Shown: positions 10,901 through 18,959, counted from the stretch's first letter. The stretch is DNA of 64,000 bases from Prorocentrum cordatum (GCA_963575745.1 CAUYUJ010001447.1:1006180-1070179); one strand, 5' to 3'. The notes: generated by a model from the letters alone, not told the origin. Numbers and translations: made by a program.

Positions 10901-12172
10901 GTGCTCGATCTTGCCGTTCTGCTCCTTCGCTCCACCTGCTGTGTCCACCACCTCGATCTCCTGCCGCTCGCACCAGTTGAGGAACTCGTCGCTGATCTGC
11001 GCCCGGTGTGGGTCCACCTTCAGCCACTTCGGACGGATGTAGGGGCGGATCCACGCCCGCTCGAGAGCATCCATGAGGTTCTTCGACGTCTCCGCCATGC
11101 CGATCATTGGCTCCACCTGGTGCAGGGAGCTCGTCTCGTCGATGATGCCCAGACAGGTGATCCGCTCGCCCGGGATCCAGCTCGGCAAGTCCTTGCAGTC
11201 CATGCTCACGTACTTCGAAGGGAGATGGGTCTCCGCTGGTGTACTGTGTCGAGCGACCTTGGGGCACTTCATGCCCTCGCATTCTGGACAATAAAAATCA
11301 TTGGCCGCCTTGATCGCCTGCTCCGTAGCGCGTGCGTGTCGCAGATGTCTTATCAGCACGTTGTTCTTGCAGTGGCCGAGTTGCACATGCAACTTCCTGA
11401 GGCTGCTCTCTATCGAGCTGTGAGGCCGACGTAGTACATCGCGTGTTTCATCTGCGTCCTCTTCTTCTCCCTGCACTGCCTTGCACGCAGCCTCCGAGCT
11501 GAGCGCCTCCACCTGACACTGTCGTCGCATGCCCCGCACGATCGCCTCTACCAACCTCCTGGGGTACCGTTGGCTGAACACCGTGCGCTTGATCCCACAC
11601 TTCAGCATGCCTTCTGTATGTTGATGCTCGTGTCCTCCTCCACACCGCTGGTGAACTGCCTTCGCGACCTCCGGCGCAGACGTCACGAACTCCCAGCTCT
11701 TGGGCATCAACTTCAGGGTGTCTGGGCACCTCAGTCCGAACTCGCAGCCGCTCGCTATGCCCACGTACACGCCTCGGGTCTGCAGGAGCTGCTTCATCAC
11801 CGGCACCTGGAGGCTCGCGCACCTCGGGGGGGTCTCATAGACAAAATGCCTGCCCCGCTCCATCTGGTAGATCGCGACCTCCACGACCACGTGTACCAAA
11901 TTCACCGACCACTTCACATCTCTGAGGTGCTGTGCCAGATCCTTCCGGCGATCCAAAGGCATGCACTGCTGCATGATCGACAGCTTCCGGCATGGAGGGC
12001 ACATGTGCACGAAGTACGGCTCGTCCTCGATGATGTGCTGCCACATGGCGTTGTAGTCGTCGTCCTTGTCCACATCCCAGCCGTGCACCTTGTCGAGACT
12101 CTGACCTTCCAAGAACCCGCACCGCGCCGCTACTGGCACGATACGAGGTGGGGAGAACAGCTCGGTCACCAT
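7409..12172 (-). CDS. pol: copia pol: integrase, reverse transcriptase, RNase H
   Basis: A 1587-codon ORF from ATG at 12172. The integrase zinc site is H262-x4-H267 with C295-x2-C298. The integrase core has D325 (YVSMDCKDL), D387 (KVDPHR) and E423 (NGKIEHHNQ), an exact DD35E spacing. A Pro/Glu-rich linker runs about 635-790. RT has the motif A Asp at D910 (IGDVKSAFLVAE) and the catalytic pair D1035-D1036 in VHVDDQI. RNase H has D1188 (CHSDYSSKDLDG), E1242 (LAGESKLLKA) and D1287 (VIDCKSVFDH). Homology ends near residue 1360 (about 8090); the remainder to 7409 is the wrong frame for the downstream ORF. Upstream of the ATG the frame is open and overlaps the protease ORF, so expression by a -1 shift is possible. 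All catalytic residues that I checked are present. Confidence 0.93.
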   Translation of the reverse strand: MVTELFSPPRIVPVAARCGFLEGQSLDKVHGWDVDKDDDYNAMWQHIIEDEPYFVHMCPPCRKLSIMQQCMPLDRRKDLAQHLRDVKWSVNLVHVVVEVAIYQMERGRHFVYETPPRCASLQVPVMKQLLQTRGVYVGIASGCEFGLRCPDTLKLMPKSWEFVTSAPEVAKAVHQRCGGGHEHQHTEGMLKCGIKRTVFSQRYPRRLVEAIVRGMRRQCQVEALSSEAACKAVQGEEEDADETRDVLRRPHSSIESSLRKLHVQLGHCKNNVLIRHLRHARATEQAIKAANDFYCPECEGMKCPKVARHSTPAETHLPSKYVSMDCKDLPSWIPGERITCLGIIDETSSLHQVEPMIGMAETSKNLMDALERAWIRPYIRPKWLKVDPHRAQISDEFLNWCERQEIEVVDTAGGAKEQNGKIEHHNQLFEIMLEDVIREVQPQTETEWRECVAELVTAKNSLLSVTGVSPMQMVFGRNPEIPGDLLKEDPDLITNSAIVNDPIAAQQARIRTVTRMKVLMQQDKLTARRALDSRPRVVAKYLPGDMVAVWRMMKNKGIPGKRAHHRWRPGICMGEVRGNYWVALPGAVVKASPEQMRPAVREERHAWRMVEAELRTKMVNLEHYSGQRFEDITGGERPPEGEAEQVPPGPEVPAPPPVVPEPGEREPDDQPTDGDDKPPEHPTGGRRVRGKQTMDKRTVSEAYQPLEGQMDENREEQDEAKRPRLEEQTTIDDPSSSQQQFGGVTYPPSLPSPPLRDSADAHLARDVDEDVIVDEADVLLTQGSKEINPKEDKWKSPEGLATIEKAYTKEMTSLVHETKAWKPVDLEKSRLLKTQVPDRILRPRPVLTLRTGDDGKEEVKCRCTLQGFKDPDILDLVREGRTASPTMSTNGRAMLLQTLASCKFDLTIGDVKSAFLVAEPEARPNGPIYVTMPKDYTLKGYHPEQLFEVINGYGLGDQPQQWWRTFERYMLDELKFDQHPMDPCVFLLREPVTQENAGLVAKDRVSVIPYATGSESAQLRGEPGALCGILGVHVDDQINGGRGQLWATAMKKLRARFPFRKWVTGSGEFTGSVLTQRADYSIVQSQSEYTKGITPAKTRKSARPDDVALPSEVHNHISTTQQGNWLAGQTRPDLSCQISFSQQIMPHPTVGQIRRSNAWVRRAKQFHEISVTFQSIVPERLRFVCHSDYSSKDLDGTGRTQGGYIIGATDPSMAKGLLAPWCPLVWKSQKIKQGCTSTLAGESKLLKASLGHLEWIMCSFAATLYPMFCLENRDRYSRKFSAISVIDCKSVFDHVTKPGAPTGLDDKKASIDIAIAKGSLRRFGGTLRWGPTELMLGDALTKDKAEAADVLRACMRAGAHQLADESVTLAKAQSEKAARASRASALGQPPGLGHGEVRGDGQRRAGQGISARAGGRPPGRVVLRGVGGQGQGEGASQDAPGRRAGEEGQHASDAAVRGQHREHPGDDGSGSGGRDSGQVQDAGEGVRFMAKSTARPEAEVGDQVAGHGVLPQQHGEGEQEGDRAGRRREDYAPGRRGILRGDGRHPRERRVVSFRVPNDEGQDSQDAADVRARRGGGGHPKASTGSR

Positions 12173-12201
12173 TCTCCTGGCCTGTGGGCTCCGACCCGGC
12201 C

Positions 12202-12834
12202 CTACTGAAAAATCCGTGCGGGTGGACTCCCCACGTCCCGCACGCGCACTGATGACGTGTGCGCCTGCCTCTTCACCTTCTTTTCCCGGTTCAGGAAATC
12301 GATCTCATAGTGGCCTGCCACCGTCTCGCTCAAGGGAATCGTGAGGCCAAGGCGCTTCAGGTACATCGAGTCCGTCTCCAGGTCCAGGGCCGCGCCCAGA
12401 GCCTTCATGTCTGGCTTGCTCATCAGGAAACCTGCAGAGCCCGGGACCACGTATACCACGAACGTCACGATGAAGTTCTTGATCTCCCAGTCCAGCTCCA
12501 CAGCACCGACCGACTCCTGCACGCTGTTGTCGAACCCGCGAAACCGCATCGGCTTGGCGTCCTTCAACCACCTCGCCTGCTTGCCTGTCGCCGCCTCGTG
12601 CTTGGTCAACGTCTCCTCGCCGATCAGGGACTTGCAGCACCCCGTGTCTGGCACAGAACAGCCGTCGGCGCGAGTCACTCCCAGGACCGTCCCCTCCTCG
12701 GCGGCCCTCTTCTCGACCGACGCGTACTCGTCCTCCTGCTGCTCCTTCATCTCGTGCGCCAGCCGCTTCCAGCGCTCCTGCTGGATGAGCCTCGCCAGCA
12801 CATTGTCCTCATGGACCTGCTGTTGATCTCGTAG
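12202..12834 (-). CDS. copia protease ORF (-1 frame to gag)
   Basis: The open frame carries the retropepsin signature DTG in CSVPDTGCCKSLIG (about 12650). A conserved segment FRGFDNSVQESVGAVELDW and LMSKPDMKALGA follow. The protease dimer would cleave the Gag-Pol polyprotein inside virus-like particles. The first ATG is at 12801, but the frame continues upstream in natural sequence (RDQQQVHEDNVLARL) overlapping the gag end, so it is probably reached from gag by a -1 shift near 12830-12850. It ends in TAG at 12204-12202 just after a T5 run, where the pol frame (again -1) is open. Confidence 0.85.
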   Translation of the reverse strand, partial: LRDQQQVHEDNVLARLIQQERWKRLAHEMKEQQEDEYASVEKRAAEEGTVLGVTRADGCSVPDTGCCKSLIGEETLTKHEAATGKQARWLKDAKPMRFRGFDNSVQESVGAVELDWEIKNFIVTFVVYVVPGSAGFLMSKPDMKALGAALDLETDSMYLKRLGLTIPLSETVAGHYEIDFLNREKKVKRQAHTSSVRVRDVGSPPARIFQ

Positions 12835-13889
12835 TCCAAGTCCCGGTCGGTGCCCTCGTCGTCCTGCGCAGTTCCCAGTACTGCCTGGACTCGTGCTTCT
12901 CCCTGGTCCTCCTCGTCCATCGGCTCGACGAACACCATCTGCGAGCTGTGGGCCGGGAGGGGCTCCTTGCAGTCCCTGCTGAAATGGCCGATCTTCTTAC
13001 ACCGAAAACACTTCACCCTACGGCCGAGCTTGTCGAGGTCGTGCCGAGTCGGTCCACCATGACCTCCTTGTCCTGGTCGGGGGTTCCACTGAGGCCTGAG
13101 CCCGCGGTCCAACTTCTCCTTGGTCATAGCCGTGCGTGTCTGCTTCCACGTCGCCAGGATCTCCACCGCGTCCGCCTCGTCGATCGGCTCCGCCGCCTGG
13201 ACGATCGCGTCGATCTCCTCTGTGATGTCGTCCTCCACGCTCTCCTCCTGGTAGGGCTCCGGCGGCGGGCCGAGCTCGGTGTCCCCGTGCTCCTCCTCCA
13301 CCGCGAACGCCATCTGCGTGAGCCTCTCCGGTGGAACCCCTGGGAACGCCGTCCTGATCGCCGTGCACACCTCCTCCACGTTCCAGCTCCGATGGGTCGC
13401 CGACATCACCGTCGCACGACCAAAGGGTCCCAGCCGAGCACCGCGCAGAATCAGGTAGCCTCTGGCGACCGACGGCAGGTCCACGCCTTCCTTGGCCAGC
13501 CGCGCGTACACCAGCTGTGCGCGCCCGGTGTAGGCCTCCGTCGTCTCCTGCTTCTGGATGCGCAGGCTGAAGCCCTCCTCCATCGCTTCTCCGAGACGAT
13601 CCGCTGCCACCTTCTCAGGAAACCGCTCGTCTAATTTGTCGAACACCACCTCCTCACCGTTGTCCACGTTGATGTCCGCCAAGTCCACGTTCTCCACTGC
13701 CAGGGCCGCCTGTCCATCCAGGAGCGTGTACAACCATGGGCCCAGAGCCTCTGCTGGGGTGCCCCTAGCCTTCTGGACCACAATCGCCGCCCTCGCCCAA
13801 CGCTTCCACACTTTGTAGGCAGCAGCTCCATCATTGCCGTCTCCACTGAACCGCTTCACGCTGGCGGCTCCTCCTCCTTGGTCTGCCAT
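12747..13889 (-). CDS. gag: copia gag (capsid/nucleocapsid)
   Basis: About 380 aa from the ATG at 13889; the open frame starts two codons earlier at a GTG. The N-terminal and central helical region has FSLRIQKQETTEAYTGRAQLVY, typical of copia-type Gag. An acidic stretch follows (EESVEDDITEEIDAIVQ), then a basic Gly-rich RNA-binding stretch and one CCHC knuckle, CFRCKKIGHFSRDC (near 13000). Gag forms the particle and packages element RNA. The last 30 or so codons after DRDLDYE look out of frame, since the -1 frame there reads as natural protein leading into protease. The boundary therefore marks either programmed frameshifting or a one-base lesion. Confidence 0.92.
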   Translation of the reverse strand: MADQGGGAASVKRFSGDGNDGAAAYKVWKRWARAAIVVQKARGTPAEALGPWLYTLLDGQAALAVENVDLADINVDNGEEVVFDKLDERFPEKVAADRLGEAMEEGFSLRIQKQETTEAYTGRAQLVYARLAKEGVDLPSVARGYLILRGARLGPFGRATVMSATHRSWNVEEVCTAIRTAFPGVPPERLTQMAFAVEEEHGDTELGPPPEPYQEESVEDDITEEIDAIVQAAEPIDEADAVEILATWKQTRTAMTKEKLDRGLRPQWNPRPGQGGHGGPTRHDLDKLGRRVKCFRCKKIGHFSRDCKEPLPAHSSQMVFVEPMDEEDQGEARVQAVLGTAQDDEGTDRDLDYEINSRSMRTMCWRGSSSRSAGSGWRTR

Positions 13890-13939
13890 CGTCACCGTGT
13901 GACGGGCTCCTGCCCGGTCACGTGCTCCTCACTTCTCGC

Positions 13940-13959
13940 TGCTGTCTGGCTCAAGCCAC
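13940..13959 (-). promoter_or_regulatory. candidate primer-binding site of copia element
   Basis: On the element's sense strand, the first bases after the 5' LTR are G then TGGCTTGAGCCAGACAGC. A TGG one base inside the LTR is where a tRNA CCA end would pair. The first 12 bases are nearly self-complementary (TGGCT/AGCCA). The rest does not resemble a T-arm, so a half-tRNA primer, as used by Drosophila copia, is possible. Confidence 0.45.
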
Positions 13960-14175
13960 TGCGAATCCGTCCTGGGTCGCGAGAGGAGTCGAGCTCGAGA
14001 GGACCAGAGGATGATGCTCTATCTTGCCTCCTGCTGATAGCGGCTGAGGGCGCCCGGGCGTCCGCGCGGAAAGGGGCCTATCGAACCATAACAGTGGCTA
14101 CGGCAACAGACGGGCCCGCAAGGGCTCAGGCTGGGGAGGGGTCTCTAGAGGGGCCCTCAGGGGTCCGTGTTCGCA
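13960..14175 (-). repeat. copia 5' LTR
   Basis: 216 bp, the partner of 7109-7324 with a single mismatch at 14100. Followed directly by the GAACC target duplication at 14176-14180. Confidence 0.97.
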
Positions 14176-14267
14176 GAACCGGTCAAAAAACGGCGTCGGA
14201 ACCGGCAAAAAAACGGCAGAACGTAACCGGTAAAAAAACGGCCCTGTCGTTTCCAGGGCCCACTAAG
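14176..14267 (+). mobile_element. family A element, right part of copy A1
   Basis: Continuation of the element interrupted at 7108. It carries AAAAACGGCGTCGGAACCGG units and ends in GGGCCCACTAAG, the inverted complement of the left end. Confidence 0.85.
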
Positions 14268-14347
14268 GGTCCTCCGCCTCCAGCCCGACAGGGGTTGCGG
14301 CGTCGACAAGACCCGCTGATTCCGAGGTGCGCCGCCGGCCCACGCCT

Positions 14348-14537
14348 GCCCGCCAGGCGTTCGCATGATGGGCGCGTGCTTCCCACCACCACCACCACGA
14401 GTTGGAGGGGGGGCCCTCCTCCTCCTCCTCCTCCTCCTCCTCCTCCTCCTCCACCTCCTCTTCCTCCTTCCCCCCTCCTTCCCCCCTCCCACTTATAGTG
14501 GTGGTGGTGGAAAACAGGCTCATCATTCGCAGACCTG
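14348..14537. mobile_element. putative inverted-repeat element with CCA/TGG runs enclosing a TCC tract
   Basis: The left end has GTTCGCATGATGGGCG...CCCACCACCACCACCAC. The right end, read in reverse complement, has CTGCGAATGATGAGCC...CCACCACCACCACTAT. These form imperfect termini of about 45 bp around a (TCC)n tract (about 14415-14468). A related CCA run next to a TCC tract lies at 49780-49880. No clear target duplication was seen. Confidence 0.5.
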
Positions 14538-14754
14538 CCAGATGCAATCAAGAAGGAGCAGGCCTGGCCCTGCCAGTTGCTCCAGGAACATCGGCACGCT
14601 GGAGCCCCAGACGGCAGGCGACAGGGCGTTGGCGCTCGTCGCCCGACCGATCCGCTGCTGGCAGATACTGACGAGGCACTGCGGGCCCGCGCGGGAGCTG
14701 CGAGGCACTGGGGCTCGGCGCTCCAGGGCTCGCCGTGACTCCGCGAGGCGCTGG

Positions 14755-15294
14755 CCTCAGGTCGGGCATGTCCTCCTACAGGCGGCTTTTGGAGGAAACT
14801 ATACCCGAACGTAATAGCCAAACTTCAGCCAAACTACATCCGCAGGCAATCAATAGCCAAACTATAGCCAAGTAGTAGCCAAACTATAGCCAAGTATATC
14901 CTCCGCAAGCAATCAATAGCCAAATTATGTCCGAAAGTGATCACAGATGGTGATGCTTCCCGCGCGCCGCCAAGGCGGCGTGGCTGACCGTGCAGCGGCC
15001 GCCTCGGGCGCGCTGCACCGTGCGCGGACCGCCTCAACGCCGTCATCGAGGCCAGACCCGCCCCCTCCGCCCTGCCGTCCTTCCGGCCGATGGCTGCAGT
15101 CACTGATCGAGCACGGACGCCAGCCAGTCCCAGGCCACCGTAGCACCACACCCATCTGAGTGAGAGCTCGGCTGCCGATCGGATCTGCCCCAGACTTGTC
15201 TTCCCACGCCCGATCTACAGCACAAAGAGCACTCCCGTAGACCTGCAGACGCTCTTCGCATTCTTTGTGGCCGCGACGATCATGTCAATGTCAA
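14755..15294. repeat. TAGCCAAACTA tandem region and family D fragment
   Basis: GTCGGGCATGTCCTCCTACA near 14760 is a family D terminus without a partner. From about 14815 to 14930 a unit containing AATAGCCAAACTATAGCCAA and CCGCA(A/G)GCAATC is repeated about twice with internal reiteration. From 14931 to 15294 I see no gene. Confidence 0.6.
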
Positions 15295-15458
15295 GTCGGG
15301 CCTGTCCCCCTGCAGGGGGATTTTCGACGAAACAAAAAATACCACTAACAATAATCAAGCAATAATCCAAAACTAGTCTGGGGACTGTTTCTTGAGCATG
15401 TTTTTATATCTGTTCGGGGTATCTGTTGAAAATCCCCCAATAGGGGGACACGCCCGAC
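15295..15458 (+). mobile_element. MITE-like family D, copy D1
   Basis: 164 bp with 31-bp inverted termini: GTCGGGCCTGTCCCCC followed by a GGGGGATTTTC arm, mirrored by GAAAATCCCCC and GGGGGACACGCCCGAC. The inside is AT-rich and non-coding. A perfect 9-bp repeat CAATGTCAA flanks it (15286-15294 and 15460-15468). A 9-bp duplication with long termini fits a Mutator-like non-autonomous element. Confidence 0.85.
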
Positions 15459-15539
15459 ACAATGTCAATGTTGGGGTGCCAAATTATTGTAAACTCGTCG
15501 ATGTCCTACTCGAGCCACGCCTCCTCCCTCCCCGGACCC

Positions 15540-15890
15540 CCGACGTCATGATGTTTTTCTCACTACGACGAGCCTCAAGAAGACCCTTAGAGAGAGAGGG
15601 AGAGAGAGAGAGAGAGATTTTCTCATTTTTCTCTGAACGAGACCCTGGACCCGCTTTTCATCCTGAGTCGTTTTCTGACTGCCCTGAGGCAAGGGCCCCC
15701 AGAGGCCACAAGCATCGACACCCAGACATGAGACGTCCTGACTGTTTCGATACGGCGTCCCTGGAAAACCCGACCATTTCCCCGGGACCGGTTTTTCATC
15801 CTGAGCCGATTTTTGATGGTCCCGAGGCCCGGCGAGGGCCCTCCGAGGCTGAAAATGGCCAGCAACCTCCCGTCCTGCTTTGTTTTGCGA
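15540..15890 (+). repeat. dispersed repeat family C, two adjoining copies
   Basis: Two copies (about 15640-15735 and 15735-15890), each with CCGGGACCGGTTTTTCATCC-like sequence, GAG(T/C)CG(A/T)TTT, CCCGAGGCCCGGCGAGGGC and CGAGGC(T/A)GAAAA. An (AG)n run at 15590-15617 lies just upstream. Other copies in the window are at about 36585, 38995, 39200, 39375, 40980, 42295, 43225, 48235 and 63418. Confidence 0.8.
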
Positions 15891-15930
15891 CGCGATCATG
15901 TCTGGGCACACCTCCCCGCCATGACTTTCA

Positions 15931-16081
15931 GTCGGGCCTGTCCCCCTACAAGGGGACCTTGGACGAAAAATAACAGATAGCCAAAACATACACCAAAATC
16001 AGCAACAAATGCCAAAAACCATTGTCCTCAGACAATTTTGGAACTACTTTTGAATTTTCCTCCTGCAGAGGGACAGGCCCG
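15931..16081 (+). mobile_element. MITE-like family D, copy D2
   Basis: Starts GTCGGGCCTGTCCCCCTACA and ends GAGGGACAGGCCCGCC, about 70% inverted complements over 30 bp, with an AT-rich core. CCATGACTTT occurs on both sides (15919-15928 and 16089-16098), a 10-bp near-terminal duplication. Same family as D1. Confidence 0.78.
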
Positions 16082-16262
16082 CCTTTAACCATGACTTTTC
16101 CATGACTCGACGGGGTCTGGGCCCCCGGCCTTGGCCCCCGGGCTGCCCGGGCCCCGGTGCGCCGCGCCCGGGGTCGGGCTCCTCGGGCGATGGGCGGGCA
16201 GCCGGGCGGCCGGGCGGCGAGGCTCCGGCCGAGCCGTGCGGACCGATCTGCTGATCGAGCTC

Positions 16263-16330
16263 TCGTCCTCCTTCTCCTCCGCCTCCTCCGCCTCCGCCTC
16301 CGCCTCCGCCGCCTCCGCCTCCATTCCGTT
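16263..16330. repeat. CCTCCG hexamer tract
   Basis: Short (CCTCCG)n run embedded in a GC-rich spacer. No gene. Confidence 0.8.
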
Positions 16331-16454
16331 TTCCTTATCAACAATTTCTCCCCGTCGCACCCCGAGGAGGGTTTCAGGGCGGTCCGGGCGTTTCGCGTGA
16401 CTCCCTCACCACTTACGACTCTGAAGCTCAAAAGTTGCCAACATCTTCACAGAT

Positions 16455-16690
16455 GCAGGGCGGGTCGTCTTCAAAATGTGGCTCTCGCCATAACGACGCG
16501 CACATTCGTTTGAAAAAAATAGCCAGAGCTCCACGGATTCAGGGCGGCTCCTTTTCAAAATGTTGCTCTCGCCTCAGCGCCGCGCACATTCGTTTTTAAC
16601 ATGCGCAAGAGTTTCACGGATTGAAAGCGGCTCCTTTTCAAAATGTGGCTCAAGCCTTAGCGCCGCGCACATTCGTTTGTAAAACCTGCG
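16455..16690. repeat. tandem repeat, about 84-bp unit, three copies
   Basis: Units start GCGG(G/C)TC(G/C)T at 16460, 16544 and 16627 (spacings 84 and 83). Each has TTCAAAATGT(G/T)GCTC, a GCCGCGCACATTCGTTT block, and, between units, a TTCACGGATT-type end. No open frame persists through all copies. Confidence 0.85.
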
Positions 16691-16984
16691 TACCAGAAAT
16701 GGTGTGTTGAAAGGAAGCAGGGTTATGCGGGTGCAACAGTTACGCTGATGCGCGGTGTTCAAATCCCAAGAATGGCCTTCTGGCACGATTCAGGATCGTC
16801 AAGCCGCAACAATCAGGTTGTCCCGTGGCGTTGGAATCTGGAGAAAAAATGTTTTGGTTTGCTGCAGGGACCTCAAACGGCTGTCTTCTAACGAGGCAGT
16901 TCCCTCAATAAGGATGAACCGTTGTAGGAGCCTATGAAGAAGGAAATTAGAGGAGGGGTTATTCCAACATCGTTGATGACTCCT

Positions 16985-17136
16985 GGGTTTACACTGGTCC
17001 TGCTCCTCCTTCTCCTCCTCTTCCCCCTCCCCCTCCTGTTTGTCCTCATTCTCCTCCTGTCCGTCTAATCATCCTAATACTCCTACTAATCCTTCTCCTC
17101 CTCCTCCTCCTCCTCCTCCTCCTCCTCCTCCCTTTC

Positions 17137-17174
<38 letters not shown>

Positions 17175-17215
17175 CCTCGTCCTGGTCATCCTCCTTCTCC
17201 TCCTCCTCCTCCCTA
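16985..17215. repeat. CTC triplet tract with CTCGTC hexamers
   Basis: Pyrimidine-rich triplets with a (CTCGTC)n sub-tract at about 17138-17178. ORFs on the minus strand here are poly-Glu/Asp artefacts. Confidence 0.9.
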
Positions 17216-18281
17216 GCTGGACGTCCTGGAGGGGGCAGGAGGGGAGAGGTCAGGGGCGAAGGAAGGACGTGCACGTGCATGGGCCCGCTCTGGTCTCGAG
17301 AGCACGCGCTGCGCGAGCGTTCGTAAGGCGAGGCGGCGGTCGCTGGCGGATTGGGGGGCCGTGTGCATGCAAGTGGTTGGGCGCGTACGTCTTGGGAGGG
17401 CTCCCTGAGACGGAGGTCGGAGGTCAGGAGGGGCAGGCTCCGCGCGGCGAGGCGCCGGTCGACGTGTACTCATCGGGTCCTGCTCGTGGGGCTTGCCGTT
17501 CTGGTGGGGGCAAGATGGAGGAGGGAGGGCGGACCATCACCTCCCCGCGTTGCGAACAGAAAACTCCACGTGAGGCCTTTGGAAGTTGTGGCCTCCCGAG
17601 GCCACTGCTGTGCCAAAGGGCCGCTACATAACTGCTCGGGCTGAAACACTGGTCCCAGGAAGGGGCTCCAGATCTCCGGGGGGTTCGACACTGTGAGCAA
17701 ATCACGACGTTCGATATCTGGGGAGGTCAAAAGGGCGGGATCGGAGGTGAGTGGAGGGAGAGGGGCGGCGGAAGGAGGGGGAGGGAGGCGGAGGTAGGAG
17801 GGTGGGGCGTGTCCCTCAGGGCGTGTCGACTCTTCGCTAACGGACTTGTGGGGGTCGAGCCAGAGAAGCCCAGGTATATGCCGATAAATCCCAGTAGTCC
17901 CAAGCAAATCTTGCCACCTGCAGGTGCATTTCGGTCGGGCACGTCCTCCTACAAGCGGATCTTGGACGAAGAATGAAAAAGAGCAAACCGAGCAAATCTA
18001 GAAATACCCCACTAAAATCCCACCAGCCCTCTGGGCGTCGGCGGTTTAGGGCGTTTCCTCTTCCACCCCTCCCTCTTCCCCTTCGGGGAGGGGTTTACCC
18101 CTCCCCCTACCCCCTCCCCACTGACCTGGACAGGAGGGGCGGGGAGCGGTCAGAGCGTCCAAAACGGCCTCGGCGAGGAAGCCAAAATCATTGATTCTAC
18201 TATGGTTTGGGCCCCATTTTGGCCTTCTGAGGGGGCAGCGCTAATTAACGCTCCCCTCTTCTTTGATCGATTTCCTCCACG
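17216..18281. other. intergenic, no gene seen; family D fragment
   Basis: GC-rich spacer. GGTCGGGCACGTCCTCCTACA at about 17931 matches the family D left terminus and is followed by an eroded interior with no right terminus. Confidence 0.5.
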
Positions 18282-18284
18282 ATG

Positions 18285-18500
18285 GTCGCAAGAGGCCCCC
18301 AGGATGCCCCAAGAGGCCGCAGGATGGCCCCAAGATGGCCCCAAGAGGCCCCCCAAGAGGCCCCCAGGAGGCCCCCAAGAGACCCCCAAGAGGCCCCCAA
18401 AGGCCCCAAGATGGCCCCAAGAGGCCCCAAGAGGCCCCCAGGAGGCCCCAAAGAGGATCCCGAACGGCCCACAGAGGCCCCCCCGAGGCACCCAAGACGC
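18285..18500. repeat. minisatellite of CCCCAAGAGGC units
   Basis: About 17 imperfect copies of an 11-13-bp unit (CCCCAAGAGGCC, CCCCCAGGAGGC, CCCCAAGATGGC). All ORFs read as Gly/Trp/Leu or Pro/Arg repeats and are artefacts. Confidence 0.9.
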
Positions 18501-18959
18501 CGAAAAGCCCCTCAGGACGACCCTCTCGCCTGGGCGTCGTTTCTGGACGGGCTGGTGGGGATACGCGAAGCGTCTAGAATATTCCCAACAATCGTCCCCA
18601 TCATACTTCCTACTACGTCTGAGCAGTCCTCCAGTGGAGGGCCAGCCCGAGGCGACGGGACGGCAGGAGTCGTGAGGCCCTCAGGAGAGCGTGGCGGGGC
18701 GAGGGCGCGCGGGGCTTGCCGGGGCGAGGGCGCCCCCGCCCCCTCCTGCGGGCCCAGGCGGAGACAGGGAGACAAAAGCATGCCCGTCGCGATCGGCGCG
18801 CGCCACGCTCCGCAAAAGCCCTCCTGCTCCTCCCCCCCCCCCTCCACCGACCTCCAACCTCCGCGCCTTCTGCGCGGCGGGTGCGGGACAAGGTGGGAGG
18901 AGGAGGCCCCTTTCCGCCACCGCCACCGCCACCACCGCCTCCTCATCTCCCTCGTCTTG

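Larger units (their letters stand above)
7109..14175 (-). mobile_element. complete Ty1/copia LTR retrotransposon
   Basis: A 7067-bp element on the minus strand with two 216-bp LTRs that differ at one base (7249 versus 14100). The LTRs have TG...CA ends extending to the perfect inverted hexamer TGCGAA/TTCGCA. A perfect 5-bp duplication GAACC flanks it (7104-7108 and 14176-14180). Order on the minus strand is LTR, gag, protease, integrase, RT, RNase H, an extra ORF, LTR. Integrase ahead of RT identifies Ty1/copia rather than Ty3/gypsy. Near-identical LTRs imply recent insertion. A primer-binding candidate begins TGGCTTGAGCC one base inside the 5' LTR (13958 downward). A purine run AGAAAAAGAGAG (7344-7333) lies close to the 3' LTR as a polypurine tract. 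Confidence 0.96.

Noticed and set aside
9887-11434. 515-codon ORF on the plus strand
   Set aside because: Lies antisense within the copia pol gene. It follows the complementary codon positions of integrase and has no motif of its own.
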